64,000 bases of DNA. It comes from Excoecaria cochinchinensis (Eukaryota > Streptophyta > Magnoliopsida > Malpighiales > Euphorbiaceae). Position numbers and translations under genes: made by a program. Location: positions 24,360,001 through 24,424,000 of the forward strand of contig CANTUQ010000055.1 of NCBI GenBank assembly GCA_947683425.1, in the 5' to 3' direction. The notes beneath the pieces were generated by a model. That model worked only from the letters and a program-made list of their open reading frames with translations, was not told the origin of the DNA and did not search any database. Positions 9,728 to 21,690 of the stretch are shown here, piece after piece (position 1 is the stretch's first letter; each line of letters starts with the position of its first letter).

Positions 9728-12399
9728 GTTTCTCCTTGGGGAGCACCAGTCCTATTTGTCAAGAAGAAAGATGGGACTATGAGGATGTGTATTAATTATC
9801 GATAGCTGAAAAAAGTGACAGTGAAGAATTGGTACCCTCTACCTAGAAGTGACGACTTATTTGACCAATTGAGAGGAGCATGTGTGTTTTCTAAGATAGA
9901 CTTATGGTCTGGGTATTATCAGTTACAAGTGAAGAGAGAGGACATACCCAAGACTGCATTCAGAACTCGATATGGACATTATGAATTCTTAGTAATGCCA
10001 TTCGGGTTGACTAATCCGCCTGCTGCATTCATGGACTTATTGAATAGAGTGTTCATGCCATATTTTGATCAGTTTGTCGTACTCAAAGAATGAGGAAGAG
10101 CATGAGCAGCACTTGGGAATTGTGCTTCAGACATTACGGAAACATCAGTTGTATGCTAAATTGAGTAAGTGTGAGTTTTGGCTGCGGGAATTGACTTTTC
10201 TAGGCCAAGTGATATCCTTTAAAGGTATTAAGGTGGATCCGGCTAAGATTGAAGCAATTGTGAATTGGAAGCCACCTAGGAATGTGCTTGAAATTCACAG
10301 TTTCCTAGGGCTACCTGGGTATTACATAAGATTTGTGAAAGGGTTTTCAGTGATAGCTTCGCCATTGACGAGGTTGCTTCGAAAAGGGGTTAAATTTGAA
10401 TGATCAGAGAAGTGTCAGACAAGCTTTGATTAGCTAAAAACGATGTTAATGGAAGCACCGATCTTCACACAGCCTATCTCTGGCGAAGAATATGTTTTGC
10501 ATAGTGATGCTTCGGGAATAGGTTTGGGGTGTGTGTTAATGCAAGATGGGAAGATAATAGCATATGCCTCCAGGCAACTGAAACCGCATGAGCAGAGTTA
10601 CTCGACGCATGATCTGGAATTGGCAGCAGTAGTGTTCTCTTTAAAGATTTGGCGATAATACTTGTATGATGAGAAGTGTAAAATTTACACTGATCACAAG
10701 AGTTTGAAATATTTGTTAACTCAAAAAGAATTGAACTTGAGACATCGTAAATGGCTGGAGCTGTTTAAAGACTATGATTACATTGTGGACTATCACCCAG
10801 GTAAAGCTAACATTGTGGCAGATGCAATGAGTAGGAAGTCTGTCTCGGCTTTGCAGTTAAAGCAAGTAAAGTGGAGGTTTACTGCAGACGGAGCATTGCT
10901 AGCTCAATTGAAGGCAAGACCGGTTTTAAAGGATGAATTGATAGCTGCACAAAGGAGTGACTTTAAATTGCAACAAACTCTGCGGTCAATTAAAAGTTGT
11001 GACAAGACTGAATATTCAGTCGGTGAAGATGGAGTATTGCTTTACAAGAATCGAGTATGTGTTGGAGTGAAAAAATGTTGAAGAAGAGATTGATGTATGA
11101 GGCCCATAATACTATTTTTACTATGCATCCAGGCGGGAACAAAATGTATCAGGATTTGAAGCAATTGTATTGGTGGCCAGGTATGAAGAAGGACATTGTA
11201 GACTATGTGTCTAAACGTTTGACATGTCAGCAAGTGAAGCAGGAACATCAAGTTCCACATGGGTTATTGAATCCTCTTTCCATTCCACAATGGAAATGGG
11301 ACAATATTAATATGGATTTTGTTTCTGGATTGCCTTTGACTTCAAAGCAACAAGATGTAGTATGGGTAATAGTGGACAGATTTTCGAAGTCAGCTCACTT
11401 TATACCAATTCGAATGGATTATTCAATGGATCGGTTAGCTGAATTGTATGTGAAGGAGATTGTTCGACTGCATGGGGTACCTTTATAAATTATTTTTGAT
11501 AGAGATCCAAGATTCACCTCTAAGTTTTGGAGGAGTTTACAGGCTGCATTGGGTACGAAGTTGAATTTTAGCACTGCGTTTCATCCGCAGACCAATGGAC
11601 AATCGAAAAGGGTTATTCAAGTATTGGAAGATTTAATACGATCATGTGTTCTGGACTTCTCAAAGAGTTGGGATAAGTATCTTCCACTCATGGAATTTGC
11701 TTATAACAACAGTTATCAAACAAGTGTTGGCATGGCACCATATGAAGTCTTATATGGAAGGAAGTGTCGTACGTCGATTTGCTGGACAGAATTGGGTTAA
11801 CACAGAATTGTTGGACAAGAATTGGTACGAGATACAGAAGAGAAAGCAAAGCTTATACAACAGCGACTGAAAGCAGCCAGTGACAGACAGAAGTCTTTTG
11901 CGGATTAGAAAGAAAGTGCATTGAATTTGGAATAGGTGACAAAGTGTTTTTAAAAGTATCTCCTTGTAGGAAGGTATTGAGGTTTGGCAAGAAAGGGAAA
12001 TTGAGTCCGAGGTTCATTGGACCATATGAAGTGTTAGATAGAGTGGGCTCAGTGGCTTATCGATTGGCATTGCCTCCGGCTTTAGCTAAGCTTCATGATG
12101 TCTTCCATGTGTCTATGTTGAGAAGGTACCGATCGGATGGATCTCATGTGTTACCTGTGCAAGAAGTGGAAGTTCAGCCAGATTTTTCTTATGATGAGAA
12201 ACCGAAGGCAATTCTTGCAAGGGAAGTAAGGCAGCTTCGCAATAAACAAATTCCACTTGTTAAGGTGCTCTGGAAACACCATGGTGTAGAAGAGGCAACA
12301 TGGGAGCCTGAAGCTGCTATGCGGGAACAACATCCTCACTTATTTGACTCAGGTATGAATTTTGCGGACGAAATTCTTTTTAGGAGGGGAGAGTTATAA
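9728..12399 (+). pseudogene. pol: Chromovirus A pol, 3' piece (RT, RNase H, integrase, chromodomain)
   Basis: RT resumes at VSPWGAPVLFVKKKDG and reaches MPFGLTNPPAAFMD. About 26 bp containing the FIDD catalytic box are missing at ~10077, causing a frameshift. RNase H follows (HSDASGIGLGCVLMQ ~10500, HPGKANIVADAMSRKS ~10795). Integrase starts at ~11090 (AHNTIFTMH); the first Cys of the HHCC finger is Arg (KRLTCQQVK). Core residues are Asp 11315, Asp 11498 and, where C has Glu, Lys (AAA, 11606-11608), so the DDE triad is broken. The C-terminal chromodomain (~12180-12350, VRQLRNKQIPLVKVLW, EEATWEPE) is intact; chromodomains of this kind bind heterochromatin marks. The stop codon (12397-12399) lies inside the 3' LTR. 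Confidence 0.93.
12381..12394 (+). other. Polypurine tract of A
   Basis: TAGGAGGGGAGAGT directly precedes the 3' LTR; it primes plus-strand DNA synthesis. It overlaps the last codons of pol. B and C have GTTAGTAGGGGAGAGT at the same place. Confidence 0.9.
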
Positions 12400-15139
12400 T
12401 GGCCAAAAATGTACCCTAGTTGCAAATGATTTAATTGGGGGTGTTGTGAATTGATTGTGTGATTTGGGACTTGATTGTAATAAAAGAAGGATCTAATTGA
12501 AAAGTTAAAGGAAAGTTTAGTGGCTAAGCCATAATTTTACAGGATTGGGATTATGGTGGATTAACTAACATTTAAGTTGTGTTTAACTAAATTAATTGAG
12601 AGGCAGAATTGTGAGTGGAATCTGAGTGGCACTTCATTGTGCTGCCACCACCACCATCTACATGCATATATATTGTGTTGAGGAGAGAGAAAGGACCATG
12701 AGTGCATGTTTCTAGCCATTTCCATTTTCTGCAATTCAGCCGTCACTACTCCTTCTTTCCGTGTGATTTCCTAGGAAGTGTTAAGTTGATTCTATGAATT
12801 GTTGCTATGTGGAGTAAGATTAAGTGGTTAAAATTTGAAGATAAGTGGTTTAGTAATTGATTTCTTTTCATTTTCTACTCTTTCTAGTTTTGGTTTGATG
12901 TGGATGGAGGATTGATGAATTGTGTCCAATTCTAGAAATTGGAATGGTATTTGTAGAGGAAGGACTAAAGAAAGACAAGGGAAAGGCAAAAATCGGAGAA
13001 ACAAGTACTCGATGAACGTTAGGAGCATAGGCGACGAGGTTTGGGAACTAACCCTATGAGTCTATTGGCATGATTTGTGCTTGTTTGTGTAATTGATTAA
13101 GCATGAACTAAATTTGTAATCTGAGTTCCTAATGAAGTGAGTGAATAAGTTGACTAGATCAAATAGATATGAGACTAGTGTTGTGTTTATAACATTTTGA
13201 ATGGTATGTTAAGTATTGAAATTGTGTATGTGCTATATCTTATATAATTTGGATGAGATTGGCTTAGTGAAAAGCAGGTATGTGTTAGTTATTATGTTAT
13301 TGAAGAATTGCTTGGCTTGAATGACAAAAAGGAAATTGGTTTTGAGGTCTTGAAAGTGATATGAGAATTGAGGCAAGGAGCATAGCTGTGTTTGGGTAGA
13401 ACACAGCTGTGTTATCGTGTTTTTGCATAGGTCACGGTGACAACCAAAGAGATTGCCACCATGAGGTATGCAGGAACTCCATTCTGCCTGACTGAGTATG
13501 GTATGTCATGGTGACAACCAAATTGGATGTGACCGCGAGGTGCCATTGATGGCATTCTGCCCGGAAGTGTGATGTATCTCATAGTGACAACCAAAATGGT
13601 TGTGACCGTGAGATACCTTATTTTACATTCTATTTTGGGAGTGCATGGTATGTCACGGTGGCAACCAAAATGGTTGTGACCGTGAGATACCTCATTTTAC
13701 ATTTTATTTTGGGGAGTGAATGGTATGTCACGGTGGCAACCAAATTAGTTGTGACCATGAAGTACCTTAGCTTGCACTCTGTTTTGAAGACCTCAGTATG
13801 TCACGGTGACAACCAAACTGGTTGTGACCATGAGGTACCCTATTTTGGCAAGGAACCCTAATTTATTTTGGATTATTAATTGTGTGGCTTTTAGCCAAAC
13901 ATGTTGGCATTTTATATGAGTTTGATACCAAGGTTATATGAAGCAACTATACATATTTGTAAGATGACTAATGAATTCAATTACTTGTTAGTTAATGATT
14001 TGATTGCAAGTTGTTCAAGTGTTATGTGATGTGTAAAAGAGTAATGTGGATTTGTTAATGCTTTGTAAGTATGCAACGAGGAGAACTTGGAGTTGGTTTC
14101 TGTATGTGCTATTAGAATTAACAATTATGAAATCAATAATGAAATTAATCAACTTTAGACTGCGAGTCAAGTAGTGGATAGATAGGCATGCCTATAGGTT
14201 CAAGTGTTGCAGCCCAATGCGTCTGACTCCTCTGGAGTCACAATGCTAAATAAATCCTTCTTTGATTCTTAAATGTGGAATATTGATCTTGTTGAGTCAC
14301 TATACCTTAGGGTACAAATGCGTATATGTGTATCCACGGATATATTGAATTATAATGAAATTATAGTACCTCGGGGGTACCAATGCGATACCCGTTATCC
14401 GCGTCATTGAATTGCAGGCAAACCTAAATGTAAAAGATAAAGATAATCCTAACTGTTAAGTTGATTTGTGTGGATCCTTCATACTTGATGAATTTATGCA
14501 AAACCTATGTAAGCTATTTAGTTAAGTGATTAAGTATTATGTATATACCAATCAAATGCATGTTTTATGAAAATGTGAATTAGTAGCAATGCTATGAATA
14601 TAATGATACATAAATGTTCTGGACTTGTTGACTTAGGCATGAACCTTAACTTGATGCATATATAATATTAATGTTGTGTTTATGCATATACTATGTATGT
14701 GTTCCCCACTACGCGTTATCACTTAGCACGGGTTTCTTTTCTAATCCGTGTAGGTTCGATCGCAAGGTGATTTTGGAAGGACAAATCCGCGTTAACAACG
14801 GTCAACACTAGGACTACTTCTTAGTGTAGGTTTTGGAGGTATCAATGTGTTTGTACCAGTTATGTAAGACATATTGAACATTTGGAATATGTAAAGCTGT
14901 TATAACTAAGTATTGTAATCTTAATGAATGCTTGTGTATATATGTAAGTATGTGTGTATGTTGGAAAACATGAGAACCTATGACATATGATGCATGAGAA
15001 TGCATATTTGATGATGAAATTTTATTGTTCAGAATGTTGGCATGAAATTACTATTATAAAGCATGCATGTGTGTCTGTGTAGCGGCTGTTTTTTACTACA
15101 TTAGCGGAGCTAATCTAGTGGTCGGGAATGGGCGTTACA
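12395..15139 (+). repeat. 3' LTR of chromovirus A
   Basis: Same length (2745 bp) and order as 2811-5555. Its first dinucleotide has mutated from TG to TA. The donor-like site is changed to ATAAGT at 12841. The acceptor/stem-loop block is at 14703-14755, with stem 1 weakened (CTACGCG..ACTTAG). TATA is at 12665-12674. Many scattered differences from the 5' LTR show the insertion is not recent. Confidence 0.95.
13384..13850 (+). repeat. Hairpin array in A 3' LTR
   Basis: Counterpart of 3801-4260: an AGCTGTGTT..AACACAGCT hairpin, then six units with TCACGGTGACAACCA..TGGTTGTGACC arms. Several units differ from the 5' copy at single positions. Confidence 0.88.
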
Positions 15140-15144
15140 GTCTT

Positions 15145-16345
15145 TACTTTGCATCCCGGTAGTGAGAAGATGTATCGAGATCTAAAGCAGTTTTATTGGT
15201 GGTCTGGGATGAAGAGAGACATCGTGGAGTTTATGGCTAAGTGTTTAACTTGTCAGCAGGTAAAGGATGAGCATCAAGTTCCTTCGAGATTGCTCAATCC
15301 TTTATCCATTCCTTAGTGGAAGTGGGACGACATCGCCATGGATTTCATGTCGGGTTTGCCATTGAGTCAGAGGAAGCATGATTCAGTTTGGGTGATTGTG
15401 GATCGGCTTACCAAGTCAGTGCATTTTCTGCCGATTAGAGTTGGCTACTCGATGGATAAGTTGGCTTGTATTGTGGTCCATTGTCGATAGTATCAGATTG
15501 GGATCCGAGGTTTACATCAAAATTTTGGAAAGAGTTGCAATTAGCTATGGGTACTCAGTTGAATTTCAGTACAGCATTTCATCCTCAGACTGATGGTCAG
15601 TCAGAGTGGGTTATCTAGATTTTAGCCGATATGGTTCGGGCTTGTGCTCTGGAATTTTCGGGTAGTTGGGACAAGTGTATACAGCTTATGGAGTTTGCTT
15701 ACAACAATAGCTATCAGTCGAGCATCGGGATGTCACCGTTTGAAGCCCTATATGGTCGACAGTGTAGGACTCCAGTTTGTTGGAAAGAATTGATCGAGCG
15801 TTCCTTTGTTGAGCCAGAGATGGTAAGGGATACGGAAGAGAAGATTCGAGTGGTGCAATAGAATCTGAAAGTGGCTAAGGATAGGTTGTTCAAGGTGTTC
15901 CTTAAGGTGTCGTTTTGGAGAAAAGTATTTCGTTTTGGCAAGAAGGGCAAACTTAGTCCTCGATTCATTGGGCCTTTCAAGGTTTTGGAAAAGGTTGGTC
16001 CTGTAGCCTATAAGTTGGTTTTACTGATGGACTTGGCAAGGTTGCATGATATTTTCCATGTATCGATGCTTCGCCGGTACAGATCGGATCCGTCACATGT
16101 GCTAACAGTTCAGGATATCAGGATTCAGCCTGATTATTCATATGATTAAGAGCTGAAAGCAATTTTAGCCAGAGAGGTAAGATAGTTGAGAAGCAAGTAA
16201 GTTCCTATGATTAAAGTGTTATGGTAGCATCATGGGGTTGAAGAAGCAACTTGGGAACCAGAGGCGGTGATGAGGACTCAGTATCCGCAGTTGTTTAGTT
16301 CAGGTGAGAATTTCGAGGACGAAATTCTTGTTAGTAGGGGAGAGT
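15145..16345 (+). pseudogene. pol: Chromovirus B pol, 3' piece (integrase, chromodomain)
   Basis: Continues the integrase from 2810. HHCC zinc finger: TLHPGSEKMYRDLKQFYWW to CLTCQQVK, with both Cys present. Core Asp codons are at 15341 and 15496 and Glu at 15604 (QSEWVI), so the triad survives, but a loss of about 28 nt near 15470 shifts the frame between the two Asp codons. Stops at ~15314, ~15616, ~15859 and ~16147 break it further. The GKKGKLSPRFIGPF motif and a decayed chromodomain (HHGVEEATWEPEAVMR) end the gene, just before the polypurine tract. Confidence 0.92.
16330..16345 (+). other. Polypurine tract of B
   Basis: GTTAGTAGGGGAGAGT immediately before the LTR start TGTCATACCCC. Confidence 0.88.
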
Positions 16346-17396
16346 TGTCATACCCCGTTCCCCACCCTAATAGTTTGAGCCACGTTGCATGTGTGTGTTT
16401 TGGCATGTGTTATTTACTGTAGGGTATATGCATGTTTTGTGGGTTATGGTAAAGTGTGGTTGCACATATGGTTATAGGGTGTGAGTGGTTAAATTCCACC
16501 AATGGTAGGATGACAAGTGGTAAGGGATTTAGTAGGGGATATAAATAGCAAGGAGAGAGAAAGAGAGAGCAGCAATTGGCTGCCTTGCTCTCCCGTTCTC
16601 TTCCTCCTAACGCCGTTTCTTCTGCTCTTCTTCCTCTTCATCTTGTTTCATCTTGATCCATCTTCCTTTGGTTGAGATTTTGGTGGAAATTGATCAAATC
16701 AAGAATTTATTGGTAACCTTTGTTGGGTTTTCTTCTTCTCTTTTGTCTTTTCTCTAGACTGTGTTAGAATGTGTTCTAATCTAGGGATTTTGTGGTTGTG
16801 TGATTTTTTTTGGTATCTTTGTTTAGAGGTGCCTCTTCGCTATCCCAAGGGGAAACAGAAGGCAAGTGTGAGTGGTGCTCATTGATTTGGAGCTTAGGAT
16901 TTCGAGGTTTGGGATTTATGTGCTTTTTGATGCACTTTTTATGATTTTGTAATTTTGATTAGTTTCTTGGGAATCTGGTGGTTAATGTGGATTGTGTGGG
17001 TCTAATTGCTATGGATTTTGTTTAATTTGAGTTTGGAATGCCTTGTTGAGTTATTGTATCACATTGGGAATTGGATGAACCTTTGTAGCTTTTTGTAGGT
17101 TTTGTTAAATATTGAATTTTGATCTTGTTATCTCTTGTTTGATTGTGTTTATTGGTGTAAAAGTTGGGTTTTATATTGTTCATGGTGATTAGAAGGTTTG
17201 AATTGAGGTGAGTGGAAGTTTGGATTTGATTTTAGGAACTCTGAGCTTCCTGCATTTTTTCTGAGATTTGGGAGACACGACACTATCGCGAGCGCGATAG
17301 AATTTGGTATTCCAGTTCTCGTGATTGCTGGATTTCCAGTGTAGGATGATTTGTTCCGAGTCGTGAAGGGCAGCATGACTCGGCAGGGGAGCATGG
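16346..17396 (+). repeat. 3' LTR of chromovirus B, first part
   Basis: Starts TGTCATACCCCGTTCCCC, homologous to the C 3' LTR start (61312). It holds a TATA box, a weak donor-like TTG/GTAACC (16713) and hairpins at 17283-17300 (CTATCGCG AG CGCGATAG) and ~17357-17383 (CCGAGTC..GACTCGG). Element D interrupts it at 17397; it resumes at 31082. Confidence 0.88.
16540..16548 (+). promoter_or_regulatory. TATA box of B LTR
   Basis: TATAAATAG about 195 bp into the LTR, followed by a GA-rich stretch. The aligned site in the C 3' LTR has become A-rich and lost the TATA sequence. Confidence 0.7.
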
Positions 17397-18227
17397 TGTA
17401 GACGACCTCACCGTCTATCGGGCTACCATAAGGTAGGATCATGGAGTCGCCACCCGATAAAACATCGGGAAAGTAATTCTAACCTTATGAGGGCCAAAAC
17501 CAGAGAGAGTTCGGGACCTCACTCTTATTCATACCTTTGGTTAATATTATGTGAATGGGTTTTTGAGATCAATTATTTTATCTCTTCTCTCACATGCAAA
17601 TTATACAATAAAATTAAAGCGCATTACAAGCACGTATAAAAAGCAGTAAAAAAAATATAATTACAATTATATGAAAACAAATATGAAACCATAAAAAAAA
17701 TGATAAAAATACATACATAAATCGGACTATTCTTTTAGGCGGGAACATTGGTTCTCAATTACTTTTTATGAAAAGTTTTGAGTTCTCAAATGAATTTAAA
17801 CCTTTGCTTTGGGGTGAAAACCAGGACATTAGTCCAGTTTTATTAACAAATATCATTTAGTATAAAACATTTGTGTGGTGGTTCTTTTTTTAAGCGCGGT
17901 CAAAAATCTTTTATTATTACAGACCACAAATGAATAAACAAGAATAAAATAATTACATATTTTAAAATAAATAAATTATAATCCACTTGTCCCAACCATA
18001 CTTCGCTTAACTCCATAGGTGGACCACATGCTCCTCGCATTGCGGCAAAGACAGAAAACAGTGTTAGTTAATAATGGACTAAATGAATAATTGAATGAAA
18101 TGAATTGAGAATTAATGAATATAAAAGCGCAAACGACAATTAAAATGACCAATGAAAATAAAAATAACGATGCTAATGATATTACTGTAAGATGATAATG
18201 ATGAATAAACAAACAGATAATGATAAT

Positions 18228-18269
18228 TATAATAAAAATAATAATAATAACAATAGTAACAAAATAATA

Positions 18270-18325
<56 letters not shown>

Positions 18326-18396
18326 GATAATATTAATTATAATAATAATAATAATAGCAATAATGCAAAGTAAGAATGATAACATGAATAAAAATG

Positions 18397-18465
<69 letters not shown>

Positions 18466-18638
18466 TAACAACAAAACACAATGATAATTAATAATAACTA
18501 AATATACCCAATAATAACAATGATAATAATAATAATAATAGTAATAATAAATAATGTAAAATAAGAATAAATTAAATAATATTAATAACAAAAATACTAA
18601 TAATAAAAACATAATAACGAAGATACAAACTAATATTA

Positions 18639-18675
<37 letters not shown>

Positions 18676-19008
18676 CAACACAATAACATTAATAATGATA
18701 ATAACAAATAATCACAAAATACAATAACCATTAACCAATAACAAATAAATACAATGATGAATCTAATAATAAATAAATAACATGAATAAAAATACAATTA
18801 ATATAACTCAATAATACTAATAATAGATAAATAAAAATAATAATAACAATAATAATGTAATAATAATAATAATAGCAATAATAATAATAATAAACAGAAA
18901 ATAAATAAATGTATAATAATAATAATTATAATAATAATAATAATAAATAATATAAAAAATATTAAATAATAATAAATACATATAATAATAATAATAATAA
19001 ATAAATAA

Positions 19009-19039
<31 letters not shown>

Positions 19040-19064
19040 TTAATAATTAAATAAAATATAAAGG
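18228..19064 (-). repeat. (TAA)n/(TTA)n microsatellite zone in D 3' LTR
   Basis: Long runs of TAA with interruptions, the purest at ~18270-18323 and ~18400-18463. The same zone is at 29104-29890 and, in reverse orientation, 36360-37180. Open frames here encode only Tyr/Leu/Ile runs and are not genes. Confidence 0.95.
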
Positions 19065-19352
19065 AGATAGGAACTTACCTCGTCGGAGCCGCCGTCGGAG
19101 GGGGGTGGCCGACACAGCCATCACCGGAAGTGAGATCGGGACACCGGGAGTGAGGCGGCGGTAGTCACGCGCCGGAAGAACAACTACCTCGCCGGAAAAC
19201 GCCACGAAGCGTCGCCGGACTTCTTCTTTGACGCGCTTGCTGCCGGCGGCAGATGGAGGAACGGCGGCCATAGGGAGCTTCGTCCGGGCCTGCTCTCCAT
19301 GATGGCGAGGCGCGTGCGGCGGTTGACCGCCGTGGCTGGCCGGCGGAGGCAC
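19047..19352 (-). other. Conserved GC-rich reading frame in D 3' LTR, ending at a splice donor
   Basis: GC-rich island in an AT-rich LTR. The frame carries the conserved core VPARDYRR-like, ISLPVMAVSATPLRRRL, shared with 29893-30147 and 36103-36357. Small indels change its N-terminus here. At 19079/19078 the minus strand reads GACGAG/GTAAGTTCC, a perfect donor consensus. I do not recognise the peptide. It could be a leader exon or chance. Confidence 0.45.
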
Positions 19353-19791
19353 CGCCTCCCTCTCCTTTTTTTTTCCTTCTTTTTCCGCTCCGGCGCCCTC
19401 TGGTCTGCGTTTTGGCCCTCGTTTCTTCTTTGCTTTTAATTTCCCTTATTTCTTCTTTGATTTCTTTGATTTTGGTTTTACTCACTTGCTCTCTCTTTTA
19501 TATTTTCTTTTCCCTTCAATTCTTTTGTTTCTATGGCCGGCCACCTCCTCTCTCTTCCTATCTCTTTTCTTTTCTTTTGCTTTGATTTTCCTTTCTTCGT
19601 TCTTCAACCCATCCCCTGCTCTCTCTTGTTCTCTCTTTTTCTTTTCTTTTACTTTGATTTTCCTTTATTTGTTCTTTAACCCATCCCCTGCTCTCTCTTG
19701 TTCTCTCTTTTTCTTATTTTTTCAATTTTCTTCTTCTTTCAATTTTTGTTCAGTCGAGAGAGCCCCTCGCAATCTTTTGCTCATCTCTTTC

Positions 19792-19799
19792 TTTTTATA
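19792..19799 (-). promoter_or_regulatory. TATA box of D 3' LTR
   Basis: Minus strand TATAAAAA in GGGGATATAAAAAGAAAG, ~500 bp from the LTR start. Conserved at 30566-30573. Confidence 0.6.
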
Positions 19800-20296
19800 T
19801 CCCCAAATTAGGGTAAATAGGTTCACCTAATAAGTCCCTCCGTTTTTTATTATTTTTTATTTTTATTTAGTTCTATTTTAACTAATTTACACACTTAAAC
19901 TAAACACATCAATTAATTAAACATTACTAATTAAATATATTTTTCTACTTTCTTAATTTAATTAATTTACTAAAACTACGACATCTATTTTATCTAATTA
20001 AACCCTATATTTATCTATTTTATTTTTTTTCAATTTAAATTATCCTAAAACATTAACTAATTAATCAACTAACCTTAATTATCAATTTATCTTACAATAT
20101 TAACTAATTAAATTAACCTAATCTTAATTTTCGATTCATCTAATTAAATTAACCTTATCCTAAATTTTTATTTTTTCTTTTAATTTTGAATTTTACCTAC
20201 ATATTTTATGTATTTATTATTATTTTTTTTGTTTGGAGGAATTTATCAAGAACCCAAAACTGCCATCAAAATCTGACTCAGAACCCGGTGTTTCCA

Positions 20297-20315
20297 GTTG
20301 CCCCCAATTTTGGAG
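20297..20315 (-). other. Polypurine tract of D
   Basis: Minus strand CTCCAAAATTGGGGGCAAC directly before the LTR start. E has the same sequence at 35281-35299. Confidence 0.85.
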
Positions 20316-20790
20316 AAGCTAGTGGCTAGACACCTAGGTGAGCCAAAATTCAAAGAAGGAAGAGAGAGGATTACTTACCTGAGGATACCAGACCTTATCT
20401 TGATGACGTTGCGTAGGAGCAAACGGTTGCCTGTCTTCATCTGGCAGGCCTCGTCTCGGTCTGCTCAGCGGTGAATGAATTTGATACGGGTGACCCTACT
20501 GGTCTCGTCTCGACCTGCAAGGTGGCTATGAGGTGCAGTACTCTCTGACTACAACCTCGATCTGTGGTCTGTTCTACCATGAGTGTTCCGCTAGCCTCGT
20601 CTCGGCCTGCACGGAGTTTGTGAGATGTAGTACTCTCTGACTACAGCCTCTATTTGCGATCTGTTCCATTGCTGGCGCCCCTCTAACCTCACCTCGGTCT
20701 GCACGGTGGCTGGTTTGTACCGTTAGCCTCGTCTCGTCATCTAATCTGTGCGGTGTCTAGCCTCAGCCGGGTCGGTGTTTAACCATTTGG
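20316..20790 (-). repeat. 3' non-coding region of D with degenerate ~120-bp repeats
   Basis: Repeats include GCAGTACTCTCTGACTACA and CTCGTCTCGGCCTGCACGG. The same unit forms the array at 45566-46010 in F. There is no coding potential. Confidence 0.7.
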
Positions 20791-21690
20791 AGTTGCCTCT
20801 TAAGAGGACTTTGAAGGAGTGACTGCCCCCTGAGAGGTCTTGGGTTGATTTGCCCCCGGAGAGGACTTGGGTTATTTTGCCCTCGGAGAGGACTTGCGTT
20901 GATTGATTGCACTGAATCGCTACCAAGATTCAAAGTGCGAAAGTTCTGAAATTGCACTGAATCGCTACCAAGATTCAAAGTGCTTGCACCGAATCACTAC
21001 CAAAATTCAAAGTGCGAAAGTTATGAGGTTGTACTGAATCGCTACCAAGATTCAAAGTGCGAAAGTACTGAAACATCGCCGAGCTGTTGTCTAAACTACA
21101 AAGTGATTGCACCAAATCGCTACCAAGATTACAAAGTGTGAAAGTTCTGAGATTGCACTGAATCGCTACCAAGATTTAAAGTGCAAAAGTGTTGAGACAT
21201 CACCGAGCTGTTATATAAGCTACAAAGTGATTGCACCGAACCGCTACCAAGATTTAAAGAGCGAAAGTTATAAAATTACACCGAATCGCTACCAAGATTC
21301 AAGGTGTTTGCACCGAATCGCTACCAAGATTCAAAATGCGGAAGTTTTGAAATTACACTGAATCGCTACCAAGATTCAAAGTGTTTGCACCGAATCGCTA
21401 CCAAGATTCAAAGTGCGAAAGTTCTAAAAGTACACTGAATCGCTACCAAGATTCAAAGTGTTTGCACCGAATCGCTACCAAGATTCAAGGTGCGGAAATT
21501 TTGGGATTACACTGAATCGCTACCAAGATTCAAAGTGTTTGCACCAAATCGCTACCAAGATTCAAGGTGCAGAAATTTTGGGATTACACTGAATCGCTAC
21601 CAAGATTCAAAGTGTTTGCACCGAATAGCTACCAAGATTCAAGGTACGGAAGTTCTGAAATTACACTGAATCGCTACCAAGATTCAAAGT
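20790..21690 (-). repeat. Tandem hairpin array 1 in D (GAATC-GCTACCAA-GATTC)
   Basis: Begins with a few CCTCTTAAGAGGACTT-type units, then ~17 copies of GAATCGCTACCAAGATTC. Outer arms pair and alternate: ACACT/AGTGT (21432-21436 with 21457-21461) next to GCACC/GGTGC (21464-21468 with 21489-21493). Occasional copies are replaced by GAGCTGTT..CTACAAAG segments. Confidence 0.9.

Larger units (their letters stand above)
2811..15139 (+). mobile_element. Complete chromovirus A (Ty3/gypsy with chromodomain), nested in B pol
   Basis: Two LTRs of exactly 2745 bp flank a primer-binding site, gag, pol with a C-terminal chromodomain and a polypurine tract. The insertion split the B integrase gene: ATCTT at 2806-2810 and GTCTT at 15140-15144 form a 5-bp target duplication with one later change. 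The element later received a solo-LTR insertion (7592-9722). Its coding part has stops, an RT active-site deletion and a changed integrase catalytic residue, so it cannot encode its own mobility. The chromodomain and pol order fit the Tekay/Del-type chromoviruses; the clade is inferred. Confidence 0.93.
17397..20296 (-). repeat. 3' LTR of D (left copy on the plus strand)
   Basis: Near-identical to 28265-31081. On the minus strand it holds a TATA box (19792-19799), a CT/GA-rich leader, a GC-rich reading frame (19047-19352), a splice-donor consensus at 19079/19078, then a long (TTA)n zone. It is slightly longer than the other copy, mainly through expanded triplet runs. Confidence 0.94.

Noticed and set aside
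18227..18681. Long Tyr/Leu/Ile-rich frames that resemble membrane proteins
   Set aside because: They are translations of (TAA)n/(TTA)n microsatellites; no start context or complexity.
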